Virus record (IMG/VR): IMGVR_UViG_3300017528_000567 | Location: 124,001 to 188,000 of that record | Length of the DNA stretch: 64,000 nt | Source of the DNA: a virus | Reading direction: 5' to 3' (one strand) | Program-made: the position numbers and the translations under genes | Shown: positions 18,386 through 27,542 of the stretch, piece by piece | Layout: each line of letters starts with the position of its first letter | How positions within the stretch are numbered: position 1 is the stretch's first letter | The notes under the pieces: generated by a model | What the model was told of the DNA's origin: nothing | The model's input: only the letters and a program-made list of their open reading frames with translations | Databases searched by the model: none

Positions 18386-18703
18386 CTATATGCCGTACCG
18401 ATCGAGAACCTTCGCCAACTCCTCCAACGCCTTAGCTGCCTGGTCGGCGCTCGCCTTGATTCGTGGAAACTGGTCGATTGTAACAACAACGGCCGCATCA
18501 CTACCGGAAGTATGCCAACGAATCATGCCGAGCTGCCCAGCGCGAGCCTCACCCTTTCCGGTTTTTTCGTCGTACTTGACGTGGTTCCAGTGGTCGTTCA
18601 TGAGCTCGTAGAACTCATCGCCGTCATGACCAGCAACCTTACTGCGAGCCGCTACCCGTTCAGCCCTAAGCGCCGCTTCAAATTCATCGCGTACATTCGC
18701 CAT
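18386..18703 (-). CDS. Small unknown head-region protein
   Basis: 105 residues. The first half is helical (VRDEFEAALRAERVAARSKV). The second half contains GMIRWHTSGSDAAVVVTIDQ and a terminal helix (AAKALEELAKVLDRYGI). No cysteine and no known motif. It is the first gene after the putative capsid-unit terminator, which suggests that its transcription depends on read-through or on a promoter in the 110-base gap. Confidence 0.6.
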   Translation of the reverse strand: MANVRDEFEAALRAERVAARSKVAGHDGDEFYELMNDHWNHVKYDEKTGKGEARAGQLGMIRWHTSGSDAAVVVTIDQFPRIKASADQAAKALEELAKVLDRYGI

Positions 18704-18740
18704 ACTTCACCCCAAGATAAGAAGTTCTGCATCCGCAGCC

Positions 18741-18780
18741 CCAAAGAACAAGAGGCCAATCCATCTCTGGATCGGCCTCT
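18741..18780 (-). terminator. Putative intrinsic terminator after the major capsid gene
   Basis: AGAGGCC (18751-18757) pairs with GGCCTCT (18774-18780), and the inner ATCCA/TGGAT arms extend the stem with one mismatch around a TCTC loop. On the minus strand the stem is followed by TGTTCTTTGG, a modest T-rich tract. It sits 34 nt downstream of the capsid stop. The weak T tract makes this a probable rather than certain terminator; it may be partial or serve as a 3'-end stabiliser. Confidence 0.6.
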
Positions 18781-18813
18781 CAGGTTACGTCAAGTCATTT
18801 CAAGCTACTTAGA

Positions 18814-19695
18814 TCAGACGCGGGTGATGACCACGCGGGTCAGACCACGCGGGTTGAACGCACCGATGCCCAAGTTCTCAAAACATGAGAAACCAATCGT
18901 ACGAGCCTTCGGATCGTCTGCCGAAAGGACGGTGATCTCGGTACGAACCGGGATACGACCGAACTGCTCGGGCTCGCAGCACACGTATGTGAAGCCAGCG
19001 GGCACGAGACGTGACGTGATGATCTGAGCTCCCCAGAGAACGGCCTGGAGACCTGTCTTGAGCAACGTGGCCTGGCTCTCAATGTCCAGGATGTCGCGAC
19101 CGAACTTACGAATGTCGGCATAGTCGACCGCGTTCATGTAGATGCGGGCGACACGTAGGTCGTGACGCTCAATCTCAGCAAACGCATCAGCCAAAACAGA
19201 CGGGCTGATCGGGGCGACAACCGGAACGTCCGGGTTCGTCTGGCCGGGCAGCGTGTCGAAACCAGAGACAGCGATGCTGTCCATGATCGCAAACGTACGC
19301 TCGTCTTCCGCGGCCTGAATCTGTGCCTTCGCAAGATCCTGAGCACGCTCGATCAGATCGAAGCGACGCTCCTTGATTTGCGTGAGCGGGATCTCCGGGT
19401 TCGAGGCAATCTCGAACAGCGGGAAGATCACGCGCCGTGGCTTCTGAATCGCAAGGATGTTCTCGCCCTCTTCGCCGACAACGAACGCCGTAACATCCGG
19501 GTCCTTGTCGTAGATTGGGAGAGCGCCATCAGGCAGCTGCTCGACCAGGAAGGTCTTACGACCTACAGCCGAATAGTCGCGACGCAGACGCAGGGGCTGC
19601 ACCATCGAAGCGGCGAGCTTCTGGCGGCCTGCAGCGGTCTTAATGTACTCACTAATGACCTGCTGCTTGAGTTGATTAGAAACTTGGTGTGCCAT
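18814..19695 (-). CDS. Major capsid protein
   Basis: 293 residues. The pattern fits a HK97-fold capsid protein: an N-terminal arm (residues 1-35, containing EYIKTAAGRQKLAAS), an E-loop/beta region (FLVEQLPDGALPIYDKDPDV), a long alpha segment (RFDLIERAQDLAKAQIQAAE), and a P/A domain with LFEIASNPEIPL, ILDIESQATLLKTGL and PEQFGRIPVRTEIT near the end. It ends FENLGIGAFNPRG. The position after scaffold and decoration candidates and before connector-type small genes is canonical. I recognise it as the capsid-type protein of large tailed phages; the fold assignment is from memory of the family, not a search. Confidence 0.85.
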   Translation of the reverse strand: MAHQVSNQLKQQVISEYIKTAAGRQKLAASMVQPLRLRRDYSAVGRKTFLVEQLPDGALPIYDKDPDVTAFVVGEEGENILAIQKPRRVIFPLFEIASNPEIPLTQIKERRFDLIERAQDLAKAQIQAAEDERTFAIMDSIAVSGFDTLPGQTNPDVPVVAPISPSVLADAFAEIERHDLRVARIYMNAVDYADIRKFGRDILDIESQATLLKTGLQAVLWGAQIITSRLVPAGFTYVCCEPEQFGRIPVRTEITVLSADDPKARTIGFSCFENLGIGAFNPRGLTRVVITRV

Positions 19696-19733
19696 GGTTT
19701 TTCCTGGGCTCCTATTCTTCTTTGCCTAATGAC

Positions 19734-20360
19734 TCAGACCCGGAGGTCCAGGACTAGGAGTGAGGAGTTGGCGTCCGGAGCGACCTTGACGATACCAATC
19801 ACCGTGGCAACGCCAGGGGTGATGCTGTCCAGAGAGTCAGCGATGGTGTTCGTCAGCAGACCGTTGATCGAAGCATAGAGCTTGTCACCAACGGCATATG
19901 TGAGAGCAGCAAAACCGCCCGATTGCACCTTAGTCTCATAGATCGAAACGCCAACGCATGAGCCACTGCCGGTCACGTAAGGCGCACGACCTGATGCAAC
20001 ACCCGGCGTGTTCTCGAATGCGTTACCAAGCGCATCGTTCAAGAAGATCCCGAGAGGCAGGATGCCCGCAGCCACGCCACTGGCAGCCGCAGAGGCAGCC
20101 TTGGGGCCGCCGATATAGTTATTCCCGATGTCGCGGCGCGTGAAAGCCACCGATCCACCAAGAACGCCAACCTTAGTGATGCTGGCTAGAGTTGTAGACG
20201 TGGCGCCAATCGCGAGACCCCCGGGAGGATTAGCCTGTGTGAAACCATCCGGCGATAGCAGACCGACGCTGTTGCGGGTCACTACGTGGAACAGTTGAAC
20301 ACGACCAGACGTCTCACGGAAATCACCCGAGCTTTGGCCGCCGATTGCGAAAGTAGTCAT
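19734..20360 (-). CDS. Putative capsid decoration/cement protein
   Basis: 208 residues, rich in Gly, Ala, Ser, Val and Thr, with a predominantly beta pattern. It contains GDKLYASINGLLTN and SLDSITPGVATVIGIVKVAP near the C-terminus, the kind of short beta-barrel segment seen in phage decoration and capsid-stabilising proteins. It lies directly upstream of the major capsid gene with a 38-nt gap, and the pair is bracketed by hairpins at 20419-20439 and 18751-18780. The decoration role is inferred from position and composition. Confidence 0.65.
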   Translation of the reverse strand: MTTFAIGGQSSGDFRETSGRVQLFHVVTRNSVGLLSPDGFTQANPPGGLAIGATSTTLASITKVGVLGGSVAFTRRDIGNNYIGGPKAASAAASGVAAGILPLGIFLNDALGNAFENTPGVASGRAPYVTGSGSCVGVSIYETKVQSGGFAALTYAVGDKLYASINGLLTNTIADSLDSITPGVATVIGIVKVAPDANSSLLVLDLRV

Positions 20361-20418
20361 TATTGACTTTTCTCCTTAGGGCGTGAAAACAGGGTGCTTT
20401 ACATTCGATCTAAATCTG

Positions 20419-20439
20419 AGGGGGAGCCGAGCTCCCCCT
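20419..20439 (-). terminator. Strong hairpin between scaffold and decoration genes
   Basis: AGGGGGAGC (20419-20427) and GCTCCCCCT (20431-20439) form a perfect 9-bp GC-rich stem with a 3-nt loop. It starts 8 nt after the stop of the scaffold candidate. No T run follows on the minus strand (CAGATTTAGATC), so it is either an imperfect terminator or an RNA-processing/stability element ahead of the decoration and capsid genes. Confidence 0.55.
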
Positions 20440-20446
20440 AAACACT

Positions 20447-21769
20447 TCACTTCAGGCCGAAGGCGTCACGGACATCCGGAGCCGACTGCCAGAGACTCGA
20501 CAACTTATCGACTACGGCGTTGTTACTAGCCGTCTTCGAAGTGCCGCCGCCTAGCTTGGACACGCCATCGCGGGGGCGGGTGCCAACGGTGCGAGTGCTC
20601 GCGGTACGACGCGAACCCTGCTTCTGTTGCGCCTGACCCTGGCCTTGACCCTGGTCCGACTCTTCTTCGTCGGCCTGCTCGTCCTGTGCGAACAGGGTGC
20701 GGAGGATCTCATCCTCGCCGGCAAGAACCACTTGATCCACGTCCATCGGCGCGGGCTCCATCTCGATATCGCCCTCTGCCATCGGGCCGCAAGACTCGTC
20801 CGCAAGCAGCTGCTCGAGCTCGTCATCATTGCCCACGGGGGCCTGTTGCTGTCCGAGGCCCTGCTGCTGGCCAAGACCTTGCTGCTGTCCGAGGCCCTGC
20901 TGCTGACCTACAGACTGTTGCTGTTGGCCCTGTTGCTGGCCTTGAGCCTGCTGAATCATCTGTTGCAGCTGCGACATCATCTGTTGCATCTGCGCTACCT
21001 GCTGCTGGTTCGCAGACTTGCTCGTGGGCCAGTTCTCATTGGACTTAGCGTTCTGATCGCCGCCATCGTCCTTCGACTGCTCCGAGCGCTTCTTCTTCGC
21101 CAAGAGTTTCCGAGCGGCAGCCTGCTTCTGCTGGCCGTCATCATCATCGTCGTCGTCGTCGTCGTCCTCGCCGCCCTGAGACTTCGCCTTCATCTTCTCG
21201 ATGTTCTCTTTGAACTGAGGGGGCACCTCACCGGCCTGCTTCTCCTGACCTTCGTCAGCATCGTCATCATCTTCGGCGAAGCCGTCATCATCATCGGCCT
21301 CCTCCTCGTCATCCGCCTCGGTCTGCTCAGCAGCCAACCGCTTGTGCGTATTGATGAGCTCCTGGTCCGGCACATACATGAGAGCGAACGCCTGGTCCTC
21401 GATTGCATCGATTCCCGCGACCTTGCCGCCCTTCAACATAAGCTTCGCAACCGCGACACAGAGCTCAGCCTTCTTCAGGCGAACTCGGTCAGAGGCAGTC
21501 TTCTCAGCGTGGTTAAACGTGTCTTTACGCATCTCCGGTAGTCCGATCTCATCGCGTGCAGTCTGGCCATCCGAGTACTCGGCTTCCCAAGTGTTGGGTG
21601 AATGAACATCTTCGGCGAAGTCAGACGGGTCGCCGATCACGTACTCGTCCATTCCAGGTTGAGGGTGATCTTGGTTCATCGAATAGATATCGCCCGCGAC
21701 TTCAGCTGCCTGCTTCTTGGCAGCCTGCCTCGCGATCTCTTGAAGATTCCAGGTTGAGCGTTCACGCAT
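20447..21769 (-). CDS. Putative scaffolding protein, acidic and Gln-rich
   Basis: 440 residues. The order is: an N-terminal helical segment (LQEIARQAAKKQAAEVAGDI), a long acidic stretch (residues about 150-175 and a run of ten Asp near 205), basic spacer, and a Gln-rich region with three GLGQQQ repeats (residues about 290-320). An acidic patch and a basic Ser/Thr tail carrying RRTAS and SKTAS follow. Strongly acidic, low-complexity, helical proteins between prohead protease and capsid genes are typically scaffolds or assembly chaperones. The protein has one Trp-rich C-terminal helix (SSLWQSAPDVRDAFGLK) that could contact capsid. Role inferred. Confidence 0.65.
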   Translation of the reverse strand: MRERSTWNLQEIARQAAKKQAAEVAGDIYSMNQDHPQPGMDEYVIGDPSDFAEDVHSPNTWEAEYSDGQTARDEIGLPEMRKDTFNHAEKTASDRVRLKKAELCVAVAKLMLKGGKVAGIDAIEDQAFALMYVPDQELINTHKRLAAEQTEADDEEEADDDDGFAEDDDDADEGQEKQAGEVPPQFKENIEKMKAKSQGGEDDDDDDDDDDGQQKQAAARKLLAKKKRSEQSKDDGGDQNAKSNENWPTSKSANQQQVAQMQQMMSQLQQMIQQAQGQQQGQQQQSVGQQQGLGQQQGLGQQQGLGQQQAPVGNDDELEQLLADESCGPMAEGDIEMEPAPMDVDQVVLAGEDEILRTLFAQDEQADEEESDQGQGQGQAQQKQGSRRTASTRTVGTRPRDGVSKLGGGTSKTASNNAVVDKLSSLWQSAPDVRDAFGLK

Positions 21770-21817
21770 GGCAGGGTTTCCTTTTTTCCTCGTAGGCTTG
21801 CAGTTGTATAGAAAGAA

Positions 21818-23383
21818 TCACGACCGACCTAAGGCGTAGAGTCTGCCCTTCTCAAGAAGCTTACTCGCCTCAGAGCCGGTCACTACCCGGCCAATTACCT
21901 GACGGCACGCCGCCAAGTAGGTCTCATCATCTTCATATGGAGCGGTACCGCCCACACTTAGTACCGTCCTATAAACTCTTGTTTCACCAGCCATTGACGA
22001 TTTCTTCGTCAAAACATCCAGCATGCGAGAAACCGCGAGGATCTCTCGGCCTGTTAGACCGGCTTGCCTCACTCGACGCCATCCACCATTCTTCTGGAGG
22101 ATCAGCCCTTGTAAGACCCGCTTGGCTTGAGCTTTTCCAACAAACGAAAGAACGATCCTAGCAATGCGGCGCCACTGAGGGTGCACTAGAGCCGAGCGGA
22201 TCAAGCTCTCATTCTGTTTGTTGTTGTCGACGACTTCACGAACCTCGTTCGGTCCGCCCTTGCTGATCTCTTCGCGAACATGCTCGATGGCCTTGTCCCG
22301 CAACGCAGTAGAGAGATCCTTGACCGCCTTGTTGATGGGGTCTTCATCTTCACCTCCGGGGGGAGCTGGCGCCGGTGCACCCTCCGCGGGAGCTTCCGCA
22401 GGAGCTTGACCCTGCTCGGGAGCGGCCTGCTCTGCGGGCGCTTGCTCTGCCGGTGCTTGTTGCTGTGCAGGGGCCTCTGTCTGCTGCTGTTGCCCTTGGC
22501 CAAACAGTGAGCGAGCGGCTTTCGCGACCCCTCCTGGGATCGGCGCCGGGGCGGCTTTCGAGAAAGCCATGTGGAGCTTGTTTTCAACCTGCGCGACTTC
22601 TTTGGCAGACAGCACCCCACGCAACACCGCACCCTTGAAGGCCGGGTTAGCTACCCACGAGGCCTCGATAAACCTAACCGACGTAGGGTCCGTGTGGTGC
22701 CCGCAGAGCTCGGCCACTTTTCGTGGGGTCGCCGATTCGTCCACGAACTGCTGACCCTTGAAATAGCGGATGCACGCACACAACTGCGTTTCGTCTTTGG
22801 CGACGTTGCCGCACTTCGTGCAGGTCGTTGAGCTCGTGGAGCAACCCATGGAGAGCGTCCCGAGCTGGCCAGACTTGATCGAGCGGATGAGCGCCGCGTG
22901 CTTCAAGTCGTTGGCGATCAGAATGTCGACGTAGACCGAATCCCCGATGTCACGAGCCGCCGCATCAATGATGCGTCCCTGAGAGAGCTCGGGGATCTGG
23001 ACGTGCTCGATGTACGACTGCGCCCCAACAAACGACTTGAACGATGACATGAGCAGCTTGCGCTCGAACGCATCGTTGTTGTTGTTGATAAACCGCTGCG
23101 TTGCGGGCGTGACGTAGTAGTCCTGAAAGGGCCGGTTAACCTCGAAGCCCTCGACAAAGTGACGTCCAACAGGGGCGCTCGCGTTGTCAACGTCAACGGA
23201 TGCGACGATCGTCGCGTGACTCAACATGTACCTGCTGGGGTCGTACTCCTGTAGGATGACCCGAGCGGTCCGCTTCTGAAAATCGAGCTCCGGCAAGATC
23301 GCTGTACGACGCAAAGCATCCCACTCGGCGAACTTGATTCCCGGCTTCTGGAGTTTTGCTTTAGCGAACTTGAGAAACGCCAA
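21818..23383 (-). CDS. Prohead protease (capsid maturation), with long C-terminal extension
   Basis: 521 residues. The first 260 fit the U9/T4-gp21-type prohead protease (herpesvirus-protease fold) as found in large phages. H127 in YIEHVQIPELSQGRIIDA and S178 in GTLSMGC are the likely catalytic His and Ser. A cysteine cluster follows (C181, C188-x2-C191, C202-x-C204) and may bind zinc. Residues about 290-350 are Gln/Ala/Pro-rich. The last 170 residues are a helical and beta mix (RIVLSFVGKAQAKRVLQGLI) not part of the core enzyme, perhaps a scaffold-like delivery domain removed on activation. It lies upstream of the scaffold and capsid genes, as expected. Confidence 0.8.
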   Translation of the reverse strand: MAFLKFAKAKLQKPGIKFAEWDALRRTAILPELDFQKRTARVILQEYDPSRYMLSHATIVASVDVDNASAPVGRHFVEGFEVNRPFQDYYVTPATQRFINNNNDAFERKLLMSSFKSFVGAQSYIEHVQIPELSQGRIIDAAARDIGDSVYVDILIANDLKHAALIRSIKSGQLGTLSMGCSTSSTTCTKCGNVAKDETQLCACIRYFKGQQFVDESATPRKVAELCGHHTDPTSVRFIEASWVANPAFKGAVLRGVLSAKEVAQVENKLHMAFSKAAPAPIPGGVAKAARSLFGQGQQQQTEAPAQQQAPAEQAPAEQAAPEQGQAPAEAPAEGAPAPAPPGGEDEDPINKAVKDLSTALRDKAIEHVREEISKGGPNEVREVVDNNKQNESLIRSALVHPQWRRIARIVLSFVGKAQAKRVLQGLILQKNGGWRRVRQAGLTGREILAVSRMLDVLTKKSSMAGETRVYRTVLSVGGTAPYEDDETYLAACRQVIGRVVTGSEASKLLEKGRLYALGRS

Positions 23384-23389
23384 GACTAC

Positions 23390-24109
23390 TCACCATCCAA
23401 TCGGTTCACCCAGTGGCCCAACGAGTGCGTCGGACTTGAGCAAAAAGAGGTCTTTCGGGCACGCGAACAAACGGACGCGGGCGCCCTTGTCCATCTTGTA
23501 GGTTGTGCGACGCATCTCGGTCGCACACTTTGGGCAACGAGGCTTGCCGACCTCGACTTCACCTGTGGTGAGCCGATACTGGCGGTTCTGTGCAACCCAG
23601 TATGCTGCCGTCTTTGCAATGTGCTGCTTGATCCGCAGGTCCCGCAGCCGCTCCCCCAGTCGATAGAACTTCTGAACTTCGGCCCGTAGCCCGTCATCAT
23701 CCACGCCTTGAGCGGCGTATCGATGCCACGCGTCATCGTAAGCGGCCACCTCAGAAGAGCCCGACGCCCAGCTCTTAGCTAGGCTTGTGTAGAACCCACG
23801 CGGGAGCTTAGAGCCGGCCCATGGGCTCGTAGTCGCCCACTTCTTACGGGCCTTCTCGATATCGTAACTGCTGTAAGACTGGTCGAACTCAGGGGGCAAG
23901 AATTGCGCGACCGCTGGGTTGACCTTGACAACATCATCCGCGCTCACTCGTTCGTTGCCGTGAGGCCATTGAACGTCTAAGTAGCCAAGGCCGCGGTGGA
24001 CCGCCGTCACCCTACCAACGAAAGGCGACAATGCGATGGACGTCGGCACAAACCTATGCACGATGTCCCCTCGCTTGAAACCAGCCGCAAGTTTCCAGAG
24101 GTCTATCAT
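23390..24109 (-). CDS. Virion-module protein with SH3/KOW-like N-terminus and zinc ribbon
   Basis: 239 residues. Residues 12-65 resemble a small beta-barrel (FKRGDIVHRFVPTSIALSPF then GRVTAVHRGLGYLDVQWPHG). The middle is helical (IEKARKKWATTSPWAGSKLP). The C-terminus has CPKCATEM, and then, 20 residues on, FACPKD, giving a possible three-Cys zinc site. The only other motif is HIAKTAAYW. No family was recognised. It sits between the protease and the 1114-residue protein, in the head-assembly block, with 6 nt to the protease gene. Confidence 0.65.
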   Translation of the reverse strand: MIDLWKLAAGFKRGDIVHRFVPTSIALSPFVGRVTAVHRGLGYLDVQWPHGNERVSADDVVKVNPAVAQFLPPEFDQSYSSYDIEKARKKWATTSPWAGSKLPRGFYTSLAKSWASGSSEVAAYDDAWHRYAAQGVDDDGLRAEVQKFYRLGERLRDLRIKQHIAKTAAYWVAQNRQYRLTTGEVEVGKPRCPKCATEMRRTTYKMDKGARVRLFACPKDLFLLKSDALVGPLGEPIGW

Positions 24110-24171
24110 CGACTTTCCTCGTACTTCTTCAGATGTCCCCTTGGAACGATTGCAGGCATGGATCTTTCAGT

Positions 24172-27100
24172 TCACTTAGCTAGCGGGCGACCGGAAGTAG
24201 ACTTTCCAGTGTGGACCGCCGATGACTGGTCATCCTTGTAGGCCTTCATGTACGGCTCGTCAGCCTCGGTCTGAATCGGCTGCATTGGATTCTTGAACGC
24301 GTCCATGTACTTCTCATCGGAGTCACGCTGGAGCACCTGAGCCAGCTTCCCCCGACCGATCTCGCTCGCCTGGCGATTCAGCAGCGAATCAGTCCCGTAG
24401 GTAGCGGTTTCGAGGTCATCAGCGATCTTATCGATCGCGTTCACCAGATTCTTAGCCGCCGTGAAGTCCATCCCCCACTTGCTGTGGTTAGACTGGACAA
24501 CAGAGGCCACGCGGTCCAAGCGGGCCAACAGCTTGTCGGCTTGGGCGGTCTCGAGTTGAAGTTTGTTGTTCGGCATGGTGTTCCTCGCAGTTCGTGATCT
24601 AACCGTCAGTAAGGTCTCGTCCTCAGACACGCCCGCTAGGCGCGCCAAAAGCTTGTTGTAAACAGTCGGATGGATTGCGTGGTCGTAGTTCTCAGCGCGC
24701 AATGCGAGGTCCAGTGCGGCACGCAACTGGGTGTCGCGAACAACGCCATCGATCTTCGTCGACAACGCGGGCGTGGAGAGCCACTCGCGAGCTGCCTTTA
24801 GCAGTCGGGTATAGTCCGACGCAGCCAGGTCTCTAGCCTGTGGCTGCTCCCACCCGCGGTAAGGCTCAAACCCCTCGTGGCCTTTCGGATAGGGGGCAAC
24901 ACCCCAATAGACAGCTGATCGATCCATCGGACTAGTAGCGGAATAAAAGGAAAAGGTGTGCCCCGAGCTCCTGGCCGCTACGCGCAGAGCGATGCTCTGG
25001 TCCGAGGCGAACCGAGACATGAAGCTGTCCCAAACGGCTGATGAGGCGTCCGCCAACCACTTCGGGACCTTGGCCTTCCCGGTATACCTAGGCGGCTTGA
25101 TCGGTATCTGCGGGGCTATGATGTTCGACTGGAGTAGACGATCTTCGACCTTGAGAGGTCGCTTCCCAGGTTTGCCACCAGCCTTCTTCTTCGCTTTGTA
25201 TTCCTTGAGCTCGGCGTCGTATTCCTGGGTCGCCCGTTCCTTGTGCTTTTCGTAGCCCTTGGCGGCCTTCTCATACTGTTTCAGGTCTTTGTCGTACCGC
25301 CGACTGTCATCGTGATCGAACAACTCCTGCACGGCACTCAGCTTCTCCGGCCGGAGGCCTGCGAGCTGTTTCATCACACGGTCGCGAAATGTCCGGTGCG
25401 TATCCTGGACCGTTGTGCCCTGGGGATAGCGCTTGTCCTTTTCCTCCAGATAGGCGCTGGCCTCACGGATACCTTCCGCGATTTCTTTGGGGGACTGATG
25501 CTCGGAAATGTTCTTTCCGTCCGCCGAAGTCAGAAACAGCTTCCGGGCCTGACGATAGTCATTGGCCTGGCAATAACCGACGATCAGCTTCTGCATCGCC
25601 GGATCCTTGGTCGAGCTCAAGAGCTTCTGAACCTCCTGATCTGACACTGGCGGCACAGGCGTTCTTTTATCCAAGCCTGCCTTGAACAGGTCGGAGGCCT
25701 CTTGCGTCGCCCGCTGGAAACGATCAGTGGGCATCTCTGAAAAGCTAGACAGCGCGAAGTTAGACATCACGCTTGCGAGCTCCTTGGGAGTTCCGCGCTG
25801 CTGAAAGCTACCAGCCAGCGCGTCTTGAGCCGCCAGGCTCATCGCAACGCCTTGGACTTGATGCTTACGGTTAGCTCGCGCCTTCTCGACTGGGTCCGTA
25901 ATACTATCGAAGGGGACGGTGCTCCCATCGGCCAATTCGACCGTTGTGGGAGACGCCACCGCATTCGGATCAGTGGTGTAGAATGGCGCCGCCTGTTTCA
26001 GTAGAGATTGGATATCCTTGGGGGCCGGCGTCGCCCTCGCCACATTGTAGTCTTTGATGATCTGCTGTATCTCATCCGGGTGATAGCTCGGCTTGGAGAA
26101 CATCAGCTTTTTGGCGATGTCCATCGGAAACGTCTGCATTAGAAGGCGGTCTGCCGCCGCGACTTCAGAGTGTCGGACGGGGCGCTGCGGTTGTGATGGG
26201 TCAAACTTAGGCGGGGGTTCCTCCTCGCTCTGGCTCTTGCCCTTGCCTTTACCCTTGCCTTTACCCTTGCCTGCAGGTGGCTGACCCGCGGCGGGTGCAG
26301 CGGCGCCAGGTGCTGGCGGAGCTCCGGTTGCGGGTGGGGTCGGTTGAGCCGGTGCAGCAGGAGCTCCGGGGGCTGCTCCTGGTTGCGCTGGCGCTGCACC
26401 TGGGGCTGGCGCTGCACCCGGTTGTGCAGGGGCCGCTCCTGGTTGTGCTGGGGCTGCTCCTGGAGCGGGCGCCGCGCCTGGTTCTGCGGGCGGGGTACCT
26501 TCGGCGGCAGGGGCTGGCGGGGCTCCGGGGGCCGGGCCTTTAGGCTTTTTCTGTTTCGGCTTTTTCTGCGCAGCAGCTTCTGCTTGCTCTTTTGCGGCGA
26601 GAGCGGCTTTTGTCTCTGCCAGCTCCTTGGCGATCTGGTCATATTCCGCGAGCGCCTTGAGAGCCTCCTTGATGGCAGCTCTGTCCGCCTTTGCGCCCTC
26701 CGACTTCGGATCCTCTTTCAGCTCCTCCTTAATGCCTTTCAAACGCTCTTGGAGCTGAGCACGATCTCGGCTCGTATCAACCGGCTTGGCCTCCTGCTCT
26801 GGTTCCTTAGCACCAGGTTTCTTTGGGCCTTTCTTGGGCTTCGGTGCTTCGCCTTGAACGGCAAGAACCCGCGCGAGGTCCCCCATCGTCTTGACACCCT
26901 CGGGCGGGGTCTTGCCCTGCATGAACGCCTTAGCGCTATACCCGGGGTTATTCTTAGCGAACTGGGAACTGTCCGACTCGGGCTTCCGGAATGACTTTAG
27001 GAAGCTGTCGAACTTGGGATCGTCCTTCGCCAACTCTCGCAGCGCATCACGCGCCGCCATGTCCTTCTCGACATTCCCAGGGGCCGGCGCGTCGGACTGC

Positions 27101-27516
27101 GGGGCCTTCTTCTCTTCTGGCTTAGGCTTGCCCTTTGACTTGAACGTCTCCTCTGCGGAATCGTCCGCGAGCTCATATTTACCAGGCAGCTCCTTAAGTT
27201 TGTCTTCACTGATCTGACCAACCCAGCCAGTGGCTTTGGATCGGACTTTGACCTTCTTGGCTTCGGGCTTAGTAGCCTTGGTCCCCGGAGCCGCGGCCCA
27301 CCGGCGCAAAACCCTCGCCGCGACCGACCCCCCGATGTCTTTGAAGTTCTTAGAGAGGTCCTTATCCCTACCGGCTAGGTCAGGATCGTCGTCGACTTCC
27401 ACCCGCTCCCTACGTAGGTCATGCCGTGCCGGCTTAACCTTGGGGCTCGGGCGAACAAGCCTCTCGACTTCTTCATCCTCCCGCTCTCCGCGGCTTTTCG
27501 TAGCTTCGCGATCCAT
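24172..27516 (-). CDS. Large unknown virion-module protein with Ala/Pro/Gly-rich linker
   Basis: 1114 residues. The N-terminal 330 residues are charged and include AARVLRRWAAA near residue 70. Residues about 340-440 are a low-complexity PGAAPAQPGAAPAPG linker followed by GKGKGKGKGK. Residues 460-800 are mostly helical and include a block near 735-775 (LKQYEKAAKGYEKHKERATQ, AELKEYKAKKK). Residues 820-1010 look globular and contain several WGV/Trp motifs (SAVYWGVAPYPKGHEGF, GWEQPQARDLAASDY). The C-terminus ends MKAYKDDQSSAVHTG. It lies next to the portal. A head-internal or ejected protein is plausible but not shown; no catalytic motif was recognised. Confidence 0.65.
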   Translation of the reverse strand: MDREATKSRGEREDEEVERLVRPSPKVKPARHDLRRERVEVDDDPDLAGRDKDLSKNFKDIGGSVAARVLRRWAAAPGTKATKPEAKKVKVRSKATGWVGQISEDKLKELPGKYELADDSAEETFKSKGKPKPEEKKAPQSDAPAPGNVEKDMAARDALRELAKDDPKFDSFLKSFRKPESDSSQFAKNNPGYSAKAFMQGKTPPEGVKTMGDLARVLAVQGEAPKPKKGPKKPGAKEPEQEAKPVDTSRDRAQLQERLKGIKEELKEDPKSEGAKADRAAIKEALKALAEYDQIAKELAETKAALAAKEQAEAAAQKKPKQKKPKGPAPGAPPAPAAEGTPPAEPGAAPAPGAAPAQPGAAPAQPGAAPAPGAAPAQPGAAPGAPAAPAQPTPPATGAPPAPGAAAPAAGQPPAGKGKGKGKGKGKSQSEEEPPPKFDPSQPQRPVRHSEVAAADRLLMQTFPMDIAKKLMFSKPSYHPDEIQQIIKDYNVARATPAPKDIQSLLKQAAPFYTTDPNAVASPTTVELADGSTVPFDSITDPVEKARANRKHQVQGVAMSLAAQDALAGSFQQRGTPKELASVMSNFALSSFSEMPTDRFQRATQEASDLFKAGLDKRTPVPPVSDQEVQKLLSSTKDPAMQKLIVGYCQANDYRQARKLFLTSADGKNISEHQSPKEIAEGIREASAYLEEKDKRYPQGTTVQDTHRTFRDRVMKQLAGLRPEKLSAVQELFDHDDSRRYDKDLKQYEKAAKGYEKHKERATQEYDAELKEYKAKKKAGGKPGKRPLKVEDRLLQSNIIAPQIPIKPPRYTGKAKVPKWLADASSAVWDSFMSRFASDQSIALRVAARSSGHTFSFYSATSPMDRSAVYWGVAPYPKGHEGFEPYRGWEQPQARDLAASDYTRLLKAAREWLSTPALSTKIDGVVRDTQLRAALDLALRAENYDHAIHPTVYNKLLARLAGVSEDETLLTVRSRTARNTMPNNKLQLETAQADKLLARLDRVASVVQSNHSKWGMDFTAAKNLVNAIDKIADDLETATYGTDSLLNRQASEIGRGKLAQVLQRDSDEKYMDAFKNPMQPIQTEADEPYMKAYKDDQSSAVHTGKSTSGRPLAK

Positions 27517-27542
27517 TCGATAGGAACGGATTCATCGAAAGA

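Noticed and set aside
20627-21541. A 304-codon plus-strand Leu-rich frame that could look like a membrane protein
   Set aside because: The Leu runs are the complement of the Gln and Asp codon runs in the scaffold candidate on the other strand.
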